A stretch of 64,000 nt of DNA from Karstenula rhodostoma CBS 690.94 (GCA_010093485.1 MU001493.1:2654937-2718936); one strand, 5' to 3'. Positions 1-12,794 are shown, counted from the first letter of the stretch. Program-made: numbers and translations. Notes: a model not told the origin generated them from the sequence alone.

Positions 1-1582
1 CAGCTCCAGCATATCCCGCCCAGCAACCGGGCAAACGGTGTGTACTGTGGGACCGCAGGCCAGGTCCCACCGCTTGGTGGAGGGTGGACGCGGGTCCAAC
101 GGCTGCGGTTCTGGATGGTGGAATCCCGCGCCGCGACGATGCAGCAAACCCCACAATGTCTACCTACATACACAGTGCCTATAGGCGAGATTGTCAGAAA
201 AGTCGACGGGGTAGCTGCCGCGTGGACGCAGCAGGGGTCAAGGCAAAGCAAAGCAAAGCACCAAGAACCACGGCTCGGTCGCTCTGCACCATCGCGGCCC
301 TGCACGTCTCAGTTCCTCAACATCGATGTCGTCGCGATCGCGAGCTGTGGGATCTATCGAACAGTGGTCGCGTGGGGGGAGGAAAACATGACACTCTTGC
401 TGAGGCAACGTCGTGAGTGGCTTGCAGCCTTTGCGGGTTTTCTGACTTTGCGTCGTCGCTCCCCACAACACCATGACGGTGCAGCCACAGGCAGATGCTC
501 CCCACGCGCTACGGTGAGTCTTTGCGGGGGGTTCAAGGTTTCTCCACACGGCGTGCGGTCGCAGGTCCATCATCGCGATGCTGTCGTTGCCAGAACATGA
601 CGGTGCGTGGCCATGGCATGGCTCTTTCCACGGGATGGGATGGGATGGGAACCATTCCCTGGGCCACACACGATATCAGCGTCTCCCCCACGGCGCGCGC
701 ACACTGCAGCATGCAGAGCATCACAAGCGTTCCTGTCGTGTTCCATAGTGCGCACAGTGACACTCGACCTCATGCATCGCACGTCTACCCACATCGCAAC
801 GGCTCAATTCACCCTCGCGCATCGCCGAACACGTGCGCCCACTGGCCTCAGCCAAGCGTGCCGCGACACTCACTTCACCTGCAGCGCACGGCTCGTAGAA
901 AAGAAAAAGTAATGGTATGCTCCACGACCCGCAGCCTACCGCCAGGTCGACGAGTGTCACCGTTGAGCCGCAGAAGGATGCGATGCGATGCGCTCGCATA
1001 CATGCATCCATCCATCCACACACCTGCACAAGCCGCGTGCGTGCCCGCGGGTAGATGGGAGACGGGTAGAGCAAACGGCTCGTAGGTAGCGCCATCGACA
1101 ATCAGCCATGGCGCGTACGTGCGTACCTACAATATCTACAACAGAAGGAAGCCACCTCCCCCGTGCTCGTCGTTGTGGCGATGCAATGTCACTCCCAGCC
1201 TCCGACGCCTTGCGTATCGTGCCGTCCGTCGGCGTACGTGGGCGCGCAACCTCCCACCTACACAGTACCTACACCTCCCTCCACACCCACCGATGCGTAG
1301 CTACTAGCCCGCGAAATCGGCTCGGTCTTCGCCTATTGCAAACGCTACTTTGGCACAGCGCTTTTCCTTGGCCTGCGCCGTCGTCAATATGCGGGCACGA
1401 TACCAACGGCGTTAGCCCAATATACACGCACGTTTTCCCAGCCAAGGGTGGGAGGGGGCCGCGCGAGGGTGGTGCGTGCGTGCGTGCGGCTCGAACTGCC
1501 TTCTACGACGGGTTAAGTCGCTGTGGTGAGGTTACGCTGTGGCTGATTAGATTGCGGGGGAGGCAATAGATCAATACATCAA

Positions 1583-1606
1583 TAGGTAGGTAGGTAGGTA
1601 GGTAGG
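1583..1606. repeat. Tetranucleotide microsatellite (TAGG)6
   Basis: Six perfect copies of TAGG in a row. No link to a gene is visible. Confidence 0.95.
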
Positions 1607-2830
1607 CTCTGCCGTGAGGTGGCCCGGCCCGAGGTTGGATTACGCCCGTGCCGCTTTCCATGGGAGGGAGGGAGACGAGCGTGCGGAACGCAGAGGAGAG
1701 ATACTGGATGGTACAACTCGCTAGACGCAGCTTTCTTTGGTGACGCTTGCTGTGGATTGCTGAGGTAGGCGACCTGAGGGGTGAGGTGGGAGGATCGCGT
1801 CACGGCGACGGCGCGCGTGCGTGGGGAGAAGGAACCATTTTCTGACAATGGAAGTGAGACATGGAGACGTGCGACCTGTCTGTCCATCTGTTGGGATGTG
1901 AACGCGGGATGCCATTCCTTCCCATTCCTTCCCATCCCATCTCCCCCAAACAGTGACACGCGCACACCCCTCGACATCGCCAACAGAACAGGTAAACCCC
2001 CCGTTCGAAAACCACCACCTCCCGCCCCGACGCTCAAAGGAAGCACCCTGCATCCTCGCATCCCTTTATCCCGTTTACGATAGAGGGCGCCGCTGCATCT
2101 CCCGCGCGACCCCTTGCGGACCCTGCCGACGGCAAAAGGTGCAGCGGGCTGGATTCCGCACTTGGCCCCGGAGGCTACGCGTTCGGCCAGACGAGCAAAC
2201 GTGAACAATGGCCTAGCATGGTCCCGTCCGCGCAGTCGAATCGCCATGTCCACGCATCCAAACACCCGCGCGTGGAAAATAACCTGCCTCCCGCCCTACT
2301 GTATGCCTCATCCGTCCCCTCACCACCTCCTAGCACACCACCCACCCAATCACAGCCCACGCTCCCGGTAGGATCAACACCCGCAGCCAGCGTTGCAGCG
2401 ACCGGGGCCATCCCTACCACCCACTGCGGGAGCAGCAGGGATGCCATACATTGGGGTTAGTCTGCACCTGGCCTGGTCAAGGGTGGCCGTGCCACTTTGC
2501 GGTCCGCGTCGGGTGCGTCGTGATGGGATGGGATGGACGGGAACGCATGTGGTCGGCCGCTGTTTGCCATCTGTTTATCTGTTGGGGGTATGGCATGGCA
2601 TGGTGGGGTAAAGTAAACTAAGTGATTTCGCTGTTGTCAGGGCCGCGCGCCGGCGGCTGGTTGGCGGGGGGAACAAAGGCATGCGTGGTCAGTTTTGCGT
2701 GTGTGGTTTTCTGATTGTTGACTCAAACTACAAAGTAGTGTCCCGTAAAGCGATAGACAAATGTGGACGTGGACGTTTTGCGTGTGTAGGACTGGCGTTT
2801 TATGACAGAGTGTCGAGGTGGAGGGCAGAG

Positions 2831-2879
2831 CAAGACAAGACAAGACAAGACAAGACAAGACAAGACAAGACAAGACAAG
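2831..2879. repeat. Pentanucleotide microsatellite (CAAGA)n
   Basis: Nine perfect CAAGA units plus a partial tenth. The purine-rich strand is the + strand. The array is long enough to be length-polymorphic between strains. Confidence 0.95.
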
Positions 2880-3071
2880 CCAAACCAAGTGCCTACCGCG
2901 ATGCTTACCCATCTCATCAAAGGCGACGGATGCCAAAACGCACCGCAGGCCCAAGGCACGCATCCCGCCATGCATCCATCCATCCGGACGAGCCCGGCCA
3001 CGCACAGGCAGCCGTCCATCTCCATCGAGCGCCGCAGCGCAGATCGCATCTGGGGGCCGAAAACCCTCGAC

Positions 3072-3098
3072 CTGCTGCTGCTGCTGCTGCTGCTGCTG
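3072..3098. repeat. Trinucleotide microsatellite (CTG)9
   Basis: Nine perfect CTG units. It would encode poly-Leu or poly-Gln/Ala depending on strand and frame, but no supported gene covers it. Confidence 0.95.
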
Positions 3099-3380
3099 CA
3101 CCGAGCCAGCGATCTGTCCCAAAGAACAACACGAGAGTGCTCGAAAGGTTGGACGATCAGCGTTGCTGGAGCCCCAGCTGGAGAAAGGTGCAGAGTTGTT
3201 GTCGTGTTAAGGGCGGGCAAAGGCGAGCGAGCGGTGTTTGCGCGAGAACTTAAGCTGGGTCGCATTTGGGGGGCTTGCCATAAATAGGTGAACACGATGG
3301 GATGGGATGGGATGGAATAGGAACTCGTGCTGCGCTGCGCATCTCGTAAAGGGAAGCGTCGTGTTCGTGTCTAGCTGCGT

Positions 3381-3413
3381 AAGCAAGCAAGCAAGCAAGC
3401 AAGCGAGCGAGCG
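3381..3413. repeat. Tetranucleotide repeat (AAGC)6 grading into GAGC
   Basis: Six AAGC units followed by about two GAGC-type units, a point-mutated extension of the same array. Confidence 0.9.
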
Positions 3414-4154
3414 ACAAGCGCAAAGCGAAACACGGCGAAATGGTAAACATGGCAGCAATAAATATTATCCTACCAACTACAATGCGATCGAAGCGAAGGT
3501 ATGAAGCGTGTTGGTTCCCATCCAGTCTTGGTTAACGCCGCGTGGTCGTCAAGACAAGACAAAAACGCCTGAAGATGCAAACACCCGGCCGTCCCGGATG
3601 ATGAGCGTAAAATCGTGACCCACCCCAAACTGCTCCCGCGGGGGTATAACAGACAGACCAAAACAAATACTTGAAAAACATGACCGCCTTTTTGAACTTC
3701 CTAGGACGTTCCGTGTCACCGTATATACAAGTGGAACGTCCTCCGTTTGCCTTCGTACATGGAGAAGAGGGAAAGACTGTGCGAGGGCGCTGGTCTGGAT
3801 ATCGTACTCGCGACGCGTGGACGGGCAGGGTGGTGCGCGAGCACGAGCCTGGCAGCTGCGCAGTGCGATGCGATGCGATGCGCCTCACCGCAAGGAGCGC
3901 GGAGGAAATCGCTGCATGATCCAGAGACCAGTGAACAAAGCGAGTGTAAACGTAAACATGACCATCGGGCTGGCAGCGCGGGCGTCCCCGAATAGGTCGA
4001 CGCTAGCGATGCGCGCTATGCCGAAAGCGAGATGGTGGAGTGGCTTGGCCATCTACTACTACGGTCAGCAATCGGGTTTGTGACGAACCGACGCTCGCAG
4101 CGGAGCGACTTACCAAAATGTCATTTTTTGCGTGCCCGAGATCCCGGGTCCAGC

Positions 4155-5246
4155 TCAGAAGGCTTGCGAGCGGGGCACGATGATGTCTTCCCAGATTGGC
4201 TGGGGCGCCTTGGGGTATGCGTACGATTTCACGCTGTCCATGAACGACGACGTGGCCATTGGCTTGCTCATAATCTGACCAGCGTGGGGTCGCACGTTGC
4301 TCCACTCCCGTTGCATGTGGTGCGGCGAGTTGAACTCCTCGGTTGAGGCTTCGCTGAGGGAAAGCGAAGGAACACCCTTGCTGTGTGGGGGCATGCCCAT
4401 GGGCAGCTGAGGCGGTGACACAGACAGAGCAGGGTGTGGCCAGGTGTTCATGGCAGTTGGTGAGTCGCAGAGACCCATGGGTGTGATGGTCTCTGGCTCC
4501 GGAGTCGACCACATGTCGTTGGGAAGCATGCCAGGCATGTCATGCTCGAAGCCTAGGCCGACAGCCATGGAGCCATCGTCCGACCAGCTCGGCGTGTTCA
4601 TGTAGTGGTCGAAAGGATCGGCAATGGCGATTGGGTCGTTGAAGGCAAATGGCTCCGGGGTGGAGGGCGTCATGGCGCGGCTGTGGGTGATGTAGCTGTT
4701 CTGGTCCATGGAGCGAGAGAAGCCTCCCATGTTAGGCTCAGGGCTGCTGGAGTAAGAGTACTCGTCGATGATCTGGGGAGTGTACGAGGTAGGCAGAGGT
4801 GTGAGCATGTTGAAGTTGTTGAAATTTGCTGGGTACTGGCTGAGTTTGGCGGCAGTGTGGAAGTCCATCTGTGAGACCGTTCGCATGATCTGTGGCCGTC
4901 CCGAGGAAGGAATGCTGCGAGGCGAAGTGCCCATGGTGGGGATGGAGTTGGTGGTGGGGAACCTCTTGGGAGAGACGAGGTGCTTGGTCGGTTTCCTGTA
5001 GCTGTTGTCTGATGTGCGGCGAGTTGATCGAGGCTCGCACTGGAGACCCTTTGCTGTGCAGCGAGAGCAAGATGGAACGGCCTTGTCACACTTGGTCTTT
5101 GCCTTTGCGCAGATTGTGCAGGCGATTGCCCGTCGTTGGGACATCCTCTGGTAGGGGTTGTGGGGCTTGGAATGGTACGGCGAGGCCTGGGCAGAAGGGT
5201 TGGGGGAAGGCAGCTTGGATGGCTCAACTTGAGTGGGTTGGTTCAT
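4155..5246 (-). CDS. Short Zn2Cys6 (Gal4-type) transcription factor
   Basis: A 363-residue protein in a single exon. A binuclear zinc cluster lies at residues 43-70 with spacing Cx2Cx6Cx6Cx2Cx6C (C43, C46, C53, C60, C63, C70) and basic residues between the second and third cysteines, the signature of fungal DNA-binding regulators. The N-terminal 40 residues are Pro/Ser-rich. The remainder is low-complexity, rich in Ser, Pro, Met and Asn, with no visible middle homology region or dimerising coiled coil. This fits a small nuclear regulator of unknown target. The start is the ATG at 5246, the first in frame, with a 3 kb gene-free stretch upstream. The family call is firm, but the regulated pathway cannot be read from the sequence. 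Confidence 0.88.
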   Translation of the reverse strand: MNQPTQVEPSKLPSPNPSAQASPYHSKPHNPYQRMSQRRAIACTICAKAKTKCDKAVPSCSRCTAKGLQCEPRSTRRTSDNSYRKPTKHLVSPKRFPTTNSIPTMGTSPRSIPSSGRPQIMRTVSQMDFHTAAKLSQYPANFNNFNMLTPLPTSYTPQIIDEYSYSSSPEPNMGGFSRSMDQNSYITHSRAMTPSTPEPFAFNDPIAIADPFDHYMNTPSWSDDGSMAVGLGFEHDMPGMLPNDMWSTPEPETITPMGLCDSPTAMNTWPHPALSVSPPQLPMGMPPHSKGVPSLSLSEASTEEFNSPHHMQREWSNVRPHAGQIMSKPMATSSFMDSVKSYAYPKAPQPIWEDIIVPRSQAF

Positions 5247-8200
5247 GGTGAGGATGTGTGTTGAGTAGCAGACGAAGGGAGTGTGGTGGTGTTGGAGAGT
5301 GAAGTAGGATTGTCACCGAAGTTGTACTGGGTGAAGATGTGCAGAGGGGGGAGCTCGAGGGATATAAAATAGTAGCGGCAGTGTTTTGGCAGAGGGCTCT
5401 AGCGTGGGAGGCGTGTGCGCTCGTGGTGGCTGAACCGAGAACTGGAGACCTAGGTGGGATACGCTGCTCCATCACAGATTGCTGGTCGAGCTCGGGAACG
5501 TCGCATGAGGGGCCATCAACGGCTGCCCAGTGCAGGATTCAGGTCGGGCATAAGCCAATGAGCGTCCAGCCAAGGCTAGTTTTCCACAATGTGGCCGACC
5601 TCCTTCCAAGATAGTTCGGCGACGTGCTATGGGTCTGGTCTGTCAATCCTTCCAGCGGTCCCAAGCGCCTCGTGCTGGGATCCCTGTCTCGAGGGTTGCT
5701 GGGATCCGTCGAGCATGCAGATGCAGTTGAGCGCAGCAGTGCCTTGCCTGTTTCAGTCCATGGTCGAGATGCAGGGGCATGTCCTGCAGGCTGACGACGG
5801 GCATCGCACGGCCCTCGTCGATGATCTGACCTTCGCAATGACGATGGAGACGAATCTAAACCGAGCGGTGGCTTGAGCCATCCGGACGTCGGTGCGTAGC
5901 TTGTAACAGCCATATGTGCACGTTTGCGGGCAAGCGCGTGTGCCCGAATAACCTGGCGACTGCGGGCGGAGGATTAGGCCAGGCCAGGAAGTGCTGAGAG
6001 AGGGAGTGGACACTGGACAGAGCGCGCAGAGCCTCACGGCTAGTCAGAGTACGATGGGACGGCATTGTAAAGAGTGACGGCCAGATCGATGGGGTGCTGC
6101 TAGCGGCGGGCGCTGGCTGCCTGGCTGCCTGTCACGCTCTGGGCTCGCCACGACGGCCGCCTGGTCTCTCGAGCGTCGCGACACGGGCAGGCGTACATGC
6201 GCAAGAGCTGCACATGTAATTTGCTAGGGTGCTTTGGCGGGGAGGGCGCATGGGTGGTGTCGCCAGCAGTCATCAGTGGCAGCTGTTTGGCGGGCCGCTG
6301 GGCGGGCCTCCCAGGGTGGGTGGGGGTTGCAGCCGCAGCCTCGTCCAGCGCAGTGCGCTCTGCACAGTGGACGATGCGCGCGAGACGGCCTGTATGCGAA
6401 GGCCGTTGCGGACATTCGACTGCTGAGCTAATGGCCTTTGGTCCACCAGCGACGTGAGGCTCTGCTGCGGACTTTGCCAAGTGCTAATTAGGTGGCTTCG
6501 GGAGAGTGCGCAAAGCTGCCAAAGCATGCCCTCGGGCCAGAACAGGCAATATCATAGACGCACAAACGCCCACAACGCCCAATCATGTCGCCCACAAACC
6601 CTCACCAAACGTCAAACAACCCTCTTCCGGTTGGTCTCCTGCCGCTTAGGGAGGTATTAACGTCCTGTGCGTCTGCTCTGGTCCTGAAACACGCCCGACG
6701 GTGAGCGGACAGACCTCTTGCTTCAGTGTACCCCAAAAGGCATTGCCGAATGCTTCTAGAAACCCGTGACGACGCTGGACAGCCTCTTCACAGTACAGGC
6801 TTTTGAACAGTGTCGTCCGTACTCCGTCGACACTAAAAAAGCACTGATCTTGCTAAGGGTACGCCAGTGTGGTGATGGGTAGATGCACTGACACGGCCCA
6901 GAATGGGTCTCCTGACTGGGGTGGGACCACGAAACACGAGAATAGCTGCAGATTGCTTAGCCATTCTGTGCTGAGATTGTCCAGAATGACACTCTTCCTA
7001 GTCGCTCGGGAGCAGTGCAGGGCAGTGACAGTCGACCGTTCAGGAGGAAAACCGCCTGCTTCCACATACTTTCGGTGCCACCGAGTTGACCGGCTCATGT
7101 TTGAGGTGGGGCTAAATCATCATTACTCTCGTTTGGGTGCACCCTGATGGATGAGGGGGATGGTCCGGCCCAGCGCACACGGTCCAGCCTCGAGCAAACT
7201 CCCTTCTCCAATCTCAACATCTCCATCCTTTGGCTGGCCTTGCATCGTCGGCCCGTGTGCGAAGCGTTGCGGAAATAAACATGCAAGCGTCTTGCGATCC
7301 TATCATCACCAAGAGCACTGCACATGGCATGCTTTGCAGGGCCCTCGGCTATTCGGACGCTGGGAGTGTGCGAACGATTGACTGTACAACCGTGCGAACG
7401 GACTTGATTCTGCAGTGCCCACGATACGATTCGGCATGTAACTGTTTAGGCCTGCAGTCGAAATAGGATGGTGTTTATATTGGGGGCCACTAGAATCTTT
7501 TCGCCTCCCTTATGAGCTTCCGAGATAGCCATCGCGCCAGATGAGGCCTGAGCTGGGGATACGGCTCGTGGTCGACTTGCCAGGCCATCAAGTAGCTTCC
7601 AGGGCCGTGCTTCGGTGAGGGCGAGATTGAAAGACCCCGCTTCTAGAAGAATCGTGCACTTCCAAATCGATTTTAGCATCAGGATGCAACGGCTAGGGCT
7701 CAGGGCGGTAGCCACTTGGGCCAGGTTGTAGCGTACCTGCAGGGCCAAGCTTTTTCTGAAGCGGCAGGATGCGTTTCAGGTCGTCTGGCTACACTGCACT
7801 GTGGTTTAGAGTTGTCCGGAGACGAGGTATGGTGGGGTTGGGGCTGAGTCGACGCCATGGTGGCCATGGCTTGCTGGTACGAGTTTGCTGCTAGTATCTG
7901 CAAAGCGCTCGACTTCATCTCCGTCGTCTATCTCGAGTTAACACTGTGGATCGCTGACAGGGGCAGTCGCGAGGATGCTCATCATAGCCTCTGTGCGTCA
8001 TGCGGTTATTCATAGACTAGATGCTAGCTTCGGTGATGCGATCTGCGATTACTGTATGTCGATCGCGACAGATACGCTAAGTAGCATATTCCCAATCTGT
8101 CCCACGATCGCCAGAGCAGTGTTGTTCGGCATTTTGGCGAATCTTGTTGTGGGCATCGTGATGAAGGTGAAGCAGTCGGGTGCAGTCGTGAGCTTCGCCA

Positions 8201-8335
8201 TTTCTCGGCCCCGGAACAATCCAGCTGCCGTTAGCCCCTCCCAGCGAATTTGCTATTGTTGGCCTGTCGTGCGTGCGCTCACCACATCATCCATCACTTG
8301 TTTGACTTGGATAAATTGAAGCGCAGGCCAAAAAC
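5247..8335. other. Intergenic, no gene recognised
   Basis: This 3.1 kb interval separates the divergent Zn2Cys6 gene (-) and thiamine pyrophosphokinase (+), so it must hold both promoters. Open frames are short and unrelated to known families. A TATAAAAT element sits at 5363-5370, about 117 bases upstream of the Zn2Cys6 start, but its orientation favours the other strand. Confidence 0.5.
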
Positions 8336-9211
8336 ATGGATGCGGCCGATGGACGCGCCTTTGACCTGGCGCTGCACCTTGCACAACGCGGGGAACGCGA
8401 GGCACCGTCGGATGTAACTGCAGCACCTGATTTACTCATTCTCAATCAGCCAATCAGCGACTTTACTGTTTTTGCACAACTCTGGACCCGGTCGAGGTAC
8501 CGGTTGTGCGCGGATGGCGGTGCCAACCGCCTGTACGATATGTTTTGTGGTGAGCTTGAGGCTCGCAGAGACGATTTTGTGGGTGATCTCGGTTCATTCT
8601 CGAAACCGCATAGTCCTGACGGTGACCAGATACCGGATTCGATACACGGGGACCTTGATTCGTTGCGCGACGATGTGCGATCCTACTATGCTAACCGTGG
8701 GGTTGACGTTTCTCAGGATCCCGATCAATATAGCACAGATTTCGGGAAAGCCATGCAGAAGATCATTGCTAACCACTTGCCCGCATCACTTGCAACTTCG
8801 CGAGAAGTTCTTGTGCTTGGAACTTTGGCCGGAAGGGTTGATCAAGGCCTTGGATTGCTCCACGAGATGCTCCGTGAGGAGACCATGGATCCCCGCTTGC
8901 GGCTGTGGTTGTATTCTGAAACAAATGTATCCTTCATTTTAAGAGATTCGCACAACGTTATCAAGGGTGCGCTATCAAGTCGAAGCTTTACTGAAAATGT
9001 GGGCATCCTCCCCGTCTATGGTCCTGCGATGATCAGTACGACTGGGCTTGAGTGGGACGTTCAATCCTGGCCAACACAGATGGGACACCAAGTTAGCACC
9101 AGTAACCACGTGAAGGCCGATGAATTACACGTCGCCACGGACACCCCAGTTCTCTTCACCATAGAAAGGGCTACTTCGAGTACGGACAATCATGCGACGC
9201 CAGCGCAATAA
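8336..9211 (+). CDS. thi80: Thiamine pyrophosphokinase
   Basis: Transfers pyrophosphate from ATP to thiamine to make the cofactor thiamine pyrophosphate, in the cytosol. A 291-residue single exon, close to the fungal family length. Motifs in order: CADGGANRLYD near residues 57-67, GDLDSLR near 105-111 (metal/ATP site), STDFGKAM near 133-140, and LVLGTLAGRVDQ near 158-169. A C-terminal thiamine-binding region ends around the PVLFTIER segment. The run of family motifs in the right order makes the call firm. The start is the ATG at 8336, directly after a short A-rich leader. No thiamine riboswitch fold was evident upstream. Confidence 0.93.
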   Translation: MDAADGRAFDLALHLAQRGEREAPSDVTAAPDLLILNQPISDFTVFAQLWTRSRYRLCADGGANRLYDMFCGELEARRDDFVGDLGSFSKPHSPDGDQIPDSIHGDLDSLRDDVRSYYANRGVDVSQDPDQYSTDFGKAMQKIIANHLPASLATSREVLVLGTLAGRVDQGLGLLHEMLREETMDPRLRLWLYSETNVSFILRDSHNVIKGALSSRSFTENVGILPVYGPAMISTTGLEWDVQSWPTQMGHQVSTSNHVKADELHVATDTPVLFTIERATSSTDNHATPAQ

Positions 9212-10410
9212 CCTCCGAATGCTCCTACGATTCGAAGTTCGCAGTGGTTCCCAAAACAAATGAAGAACTGCGCCATGTATGTTCATGCATCTATTTTCCG
9301 ATACCCCATCCTTCCATAACGACGGTTTGCTAACTAAACAACAAGGGCACCACGTTTTGTTTCACGAGCAAGGCATACTCGAAGACGTGCGCAACGCCCT
9401 GCTCTGCACGCGCATAGAATGCTTAACAATCGTCTAAATTTAAAGATTTGTCGGGAAGCCACCACTGGCCCTTGAAAGCAGCGGACCCCAGAATGCAAGA
9501 GTCGTGGGGTTGATATTATGCGGGTCACGCCACTGTTACAGATGTTCAGGCCGCAGGACACAGCCACGACTTCTACTAGTCAAGGACCGTCTCATCTAGC
9601 AGCGACATTCTCTCGCAATAAAAAAACAAAACTTGAACGACGCTGCGATGTAACGCTGCGATATCTGAATGGCTAGATTAAATGTCATTCGGTAACATCA
9701 CATTTCACCTCTCGTAATCTGCTTTCCAACGGCCCGCGCGCGCGCAGGATAAGTAACCCGACTGCTGGCTGCATTTCACCCGCATCTGCTTATCGCATCG
9801 AACAATGAGACTCAGTTATGTAAGCTTATATACGACCGGGTTCTACAGAGACGTGCGGCCACTCAGACTGTCTTTGAAGTCTCTGTCCATTTCGCTGTCA
9901 TCCACAACTCGCACCACAGAAAGCCTTTCTCATATCCGATAGCATGTTTGAACAACTGTATGTTCTTTGCCAACCGCAGCTCAAGCATACGTATTGCTTG
10001 ATTGATAATATCGGACGGAGTCATGACCCTTCCATGTTTGCTCTGTCACATTTGTTCCGTGGTACCATCCAAAAGACAACGAGCCACAGTGTATTTCTGA
10101 ACTGTCAGATCCATTTCTGGTGTCCGTGTGTAGTCGGCTGTCGTTAGCTCCCTTGCTGTACCACAAGACGCACGATCGTAATGGGAACGCTCCTATTGAC
10201 GGCCACAGTGGCCGTTGAGGAGTTGGCGCGAAAGCTCCCCAACTGACTCCGATGAGCTAGTGTTGCTTCGCGTGCTGTGTGTTTTCGAGTGCTGATAACC
10301 ATGAGGCCTCCATGCTTTAGAAGCATCGAAAAAGTATGTCTAATTGTAGCAGCTCTAGAATTTGACGCCTTGCATTCCACAGGTACCACTGCAGCGAGCC
10401 GCGAAGACGC
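9212..10410. other. Intergenic, no gene recognised
   Basis: This 1.2 kb spans the 3' flank of thiamine pyrophosphokinase and the promoter of the KRE6-like gene. A short alternating GC run sits near 9737-9746. Reading frames are short and unsupported. Confidence 0.5.
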
Positions 10411-12794
10411 ATGGAGCATGGCAACAACGGCGAACCACGAGACACGCAAAGCAAATCCCCTCACTCGCTGGCCGTAGAGGCTACAATGACGCAAGAATCC
10501 GAGCCCGACTGTCCCGTGCAACCTGAACGATCTTCAACGAGTTTACATGCGGAGCGGGCAGCTGCTATACCTGAGTCAAAAGAGGCTACAATCTACCGGA
10601 GACCCAAAAGCGTGATGGACGATCGCCAAACAATCTCAGATGAGCAAAGTGCAAATCCATCTTCAGACAAGACAACTCCGCGCACAAATACTCCTCCACC
10701 GCACGAAGTTCTACAATCGCAGATCAGCTGCGCACAGAATGGATCCGACATTGCGCGTGTTCGCATGGACAACGTTGAACACCAGGCGACATCCAACCTC
10801 AGCGAAATAGCAGATCCTTCATCGACAGCCACCCAATGTTTGCCTGGCAACCCTATACGACGACGGCCGCAGTTGAGGGTACACACGTTGTCAGAGCCTG
10901 GATATACATCACAGATCCACACAGGTCTGCGAGGGCCTAGCACACTGTTGACAGTTCATGATCTAGGTATGGATTATTCACGATACTATGATCCGTTCAC
11001 ACACAGCGCGAGGTCCTCGTCCGTTGGCAGAGTATCCAACCCTTTCAGCCGCGTATCGCTCACCAACGTCCCCGCAACCGCCACTGGCTCAGCGAGTGCC
11101 TTTTTCACTCCTTCGGCCTCCACTACAAATTTAGGGAAGGATTCAGGGACCAAAGAGAAAGCGTTTCTCATAGACGATCGGCTGGGGGCGCCGTATGAAG
11201 AGAACGACGGGCTAGCCTGGCCCCTTTGGGATGACGACACGGAAGACGATGATGCGATGCATCTACCCCACCCCGATGATGACAAACTGTTCAAGGTAAA
11301 TTGGAAGGAACGCTTCTCACGAGAAAACATCGTGCCCACAGCAGGCGTTATCCTCATGATTGTCGGGCTGTTCATCGTTTTCATTGCCCTTCCCATCTTA
11401 ACATACATGGGTATCATAGCTCACGTATCGGGATACGAAGAGCTATCGACCACCCATCCACATAAGAACGATTGGGCTTGGGTCAACGATGAAAAACATA
11501 CGCTTTTCCATGGCATGCGAGCTGGCCTCGTCGATCCTGATACTCCCGCACATGCCATGCGAAAGACGGGCGAACTTGGCGATGAGTACGAGCTTGTATT
11601 CAGTGATGAATTCAACGACCCCAATCGCACATTCTATGAAGGCGACGACCCATACTTCTTCGCTCCAGACATCTGGTATGGTGCGACCGGGGATCTTCAA
11701 TGGTACGACCCTGACGCAGTTACGACTTGGGATGGGGTTCTAGAAATTCAAATGGATCGGTTCAAAAACCACGGGCTTGATTTTCGCTCTGGCATGCTCA
11801 ACAGCTGGAATCATCTCTGCTTCAAAGGAGGCATCTTCGAGATTTCCATGTCGCTACCTGGACCGGCAGGCGTGCACGGTCTCTGGCCCGGCGTTTGGAC
11901 CCTGGGTAACTTGGGGCGGCCGGGGTTTACGGCGACCACAGATGGAACATGGCCATATACTTACCAAGCTTGCGATGTGGGTATCACTCCCAATCAGTCT
12001 GATCCAAGTGGTATCTCATGGCTTCCTGGCCAACGACTGCCATCGTGCACTTGTCCAGGTGAAGATCATCCATCACCAGGCACTGGCCGCGGTGCGCCTG
12101 AGATTGATATCGCCGAAGTGAGCGTCAGCTACGCAGAAGGGAAACTGCCCGTCGCCACTCAAAGCTACCAAGTCGCACCGTTCGACATATGGTACTATCC
12201 CGATTATGAGTTCACTGCGTTTCCTGACCAGCGCTTGAGCTACATCAATTACTACACAGGCGGTCCCTTCCAGCAAGCCATTTCCGCAACCACGAACCTG
12301 AATCACGACTGGTACGATGGCAAAGCATATCAACGCTTCTCATTCGAGTACGTCCCTGGCGACCAAGAAGGCTCGCACATCACTTGGAAAGTAGGGGGAC
12401 AGACCATGTTCACACTTGACGGCCGTGCGCTCGGTCCCAATGGCAACATCCAAGCGCGCCAAATCTCGCGCGAGCCGATGTCGTTGGTCCTCAACCTCGG
12501 CATCAGCAATTCGTGGACGTGGATCAACTGGGCAGAGCTAGTCTTCCCAACGACACTCCGCGTGGACTATGTACGCTGGTACCAGAAGAAAGGAGAGAAG
12601 ATGGTGACTTGTGATCCGCCCGGATTTGAGACGACAAAGTACATCAAAGAACATATTCACGCGTACACGAATCCGAATTTCACGGTGAGTGCTGCCGATT
12701 TGGAATCTTTGCCAACAGAAGTGCTGATCAGACACAGAGATGGGATCAGACTGGTTACGGTTGGCCGAAACACAAGTTGAACAGCGATTGCTGA
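10411..12794 (+). CDS. kre6: KRE6/SKN1 family beta-1,6-glucan synthesis protein (GH16)
   Basis: A type II membrane protein of the secretory pathway needed for beta-1,6-glucan in the cell wall. The model has exons 10411-12684 and 12738-12794 (776 residues). The intron begins GTGAGT and ends ACACAG; splicing restores a family-like C-terminus ending GYGWPKHKLNSDC, which reading straight through would destroy. A 300-residue Ser/Thr-rich cytosolic tail precedes one membrane segment near residues 310-335. The SKN1/GH16 domain follows, with the catalytic-type motif EIDIAE at 564-569 (E564, D566, E569). An alternative start lies at 10486 and would drop 25 residues. Whether fungal Kre6 proteins hydrolyse, transglycosylate or scaffold glucan is unsettled in the family. 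Confidence 0.93.

Larger units (their letters stand above)
1..4154. other. Gene-poor, repeat-rich GC-rich interval
   Basis: No convincing gene was found on either strand. The reading frames here are short, overlap on both strands, are rich in Arg, Pro, Ser and His, and match no family I recognise. The interval holds many short tandem repeats (listed separately) and scattered GGGAT runs near 636-655, 2523-2535 and 3296-3315. It lies downstream of the Zn2Cys6 gene at 4155-5246. It may hold long untranslated regions, a non-coding transcript or control sequence for a gene beyond the left edge, but nothing in the sequence settles this. Confidence 0.6.

Noticed and set aside
3072..3098. CTG array as part of a poly-Gln or poly-Leu coding region
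   Set aside because: The surrounding frames are short and lack any other coding signal.
40..3295. Many overlapping frames of 60-228 codons in the left 3.3 kb
   Set aside because: Compositionally biased, mutually overlapping on both strands, and several run through microsatellites; no domain or splice support.
7975..8335. Thiamine pyrophosphate riboswitch upstream of thiamine pyrophosphokinase
   Set aside because: Looked for because fungal thiamine genes can carry one; no CTGAGA/CUGAGA plus matching P4-P5 elements were evident by eye. A covariance search would decide.
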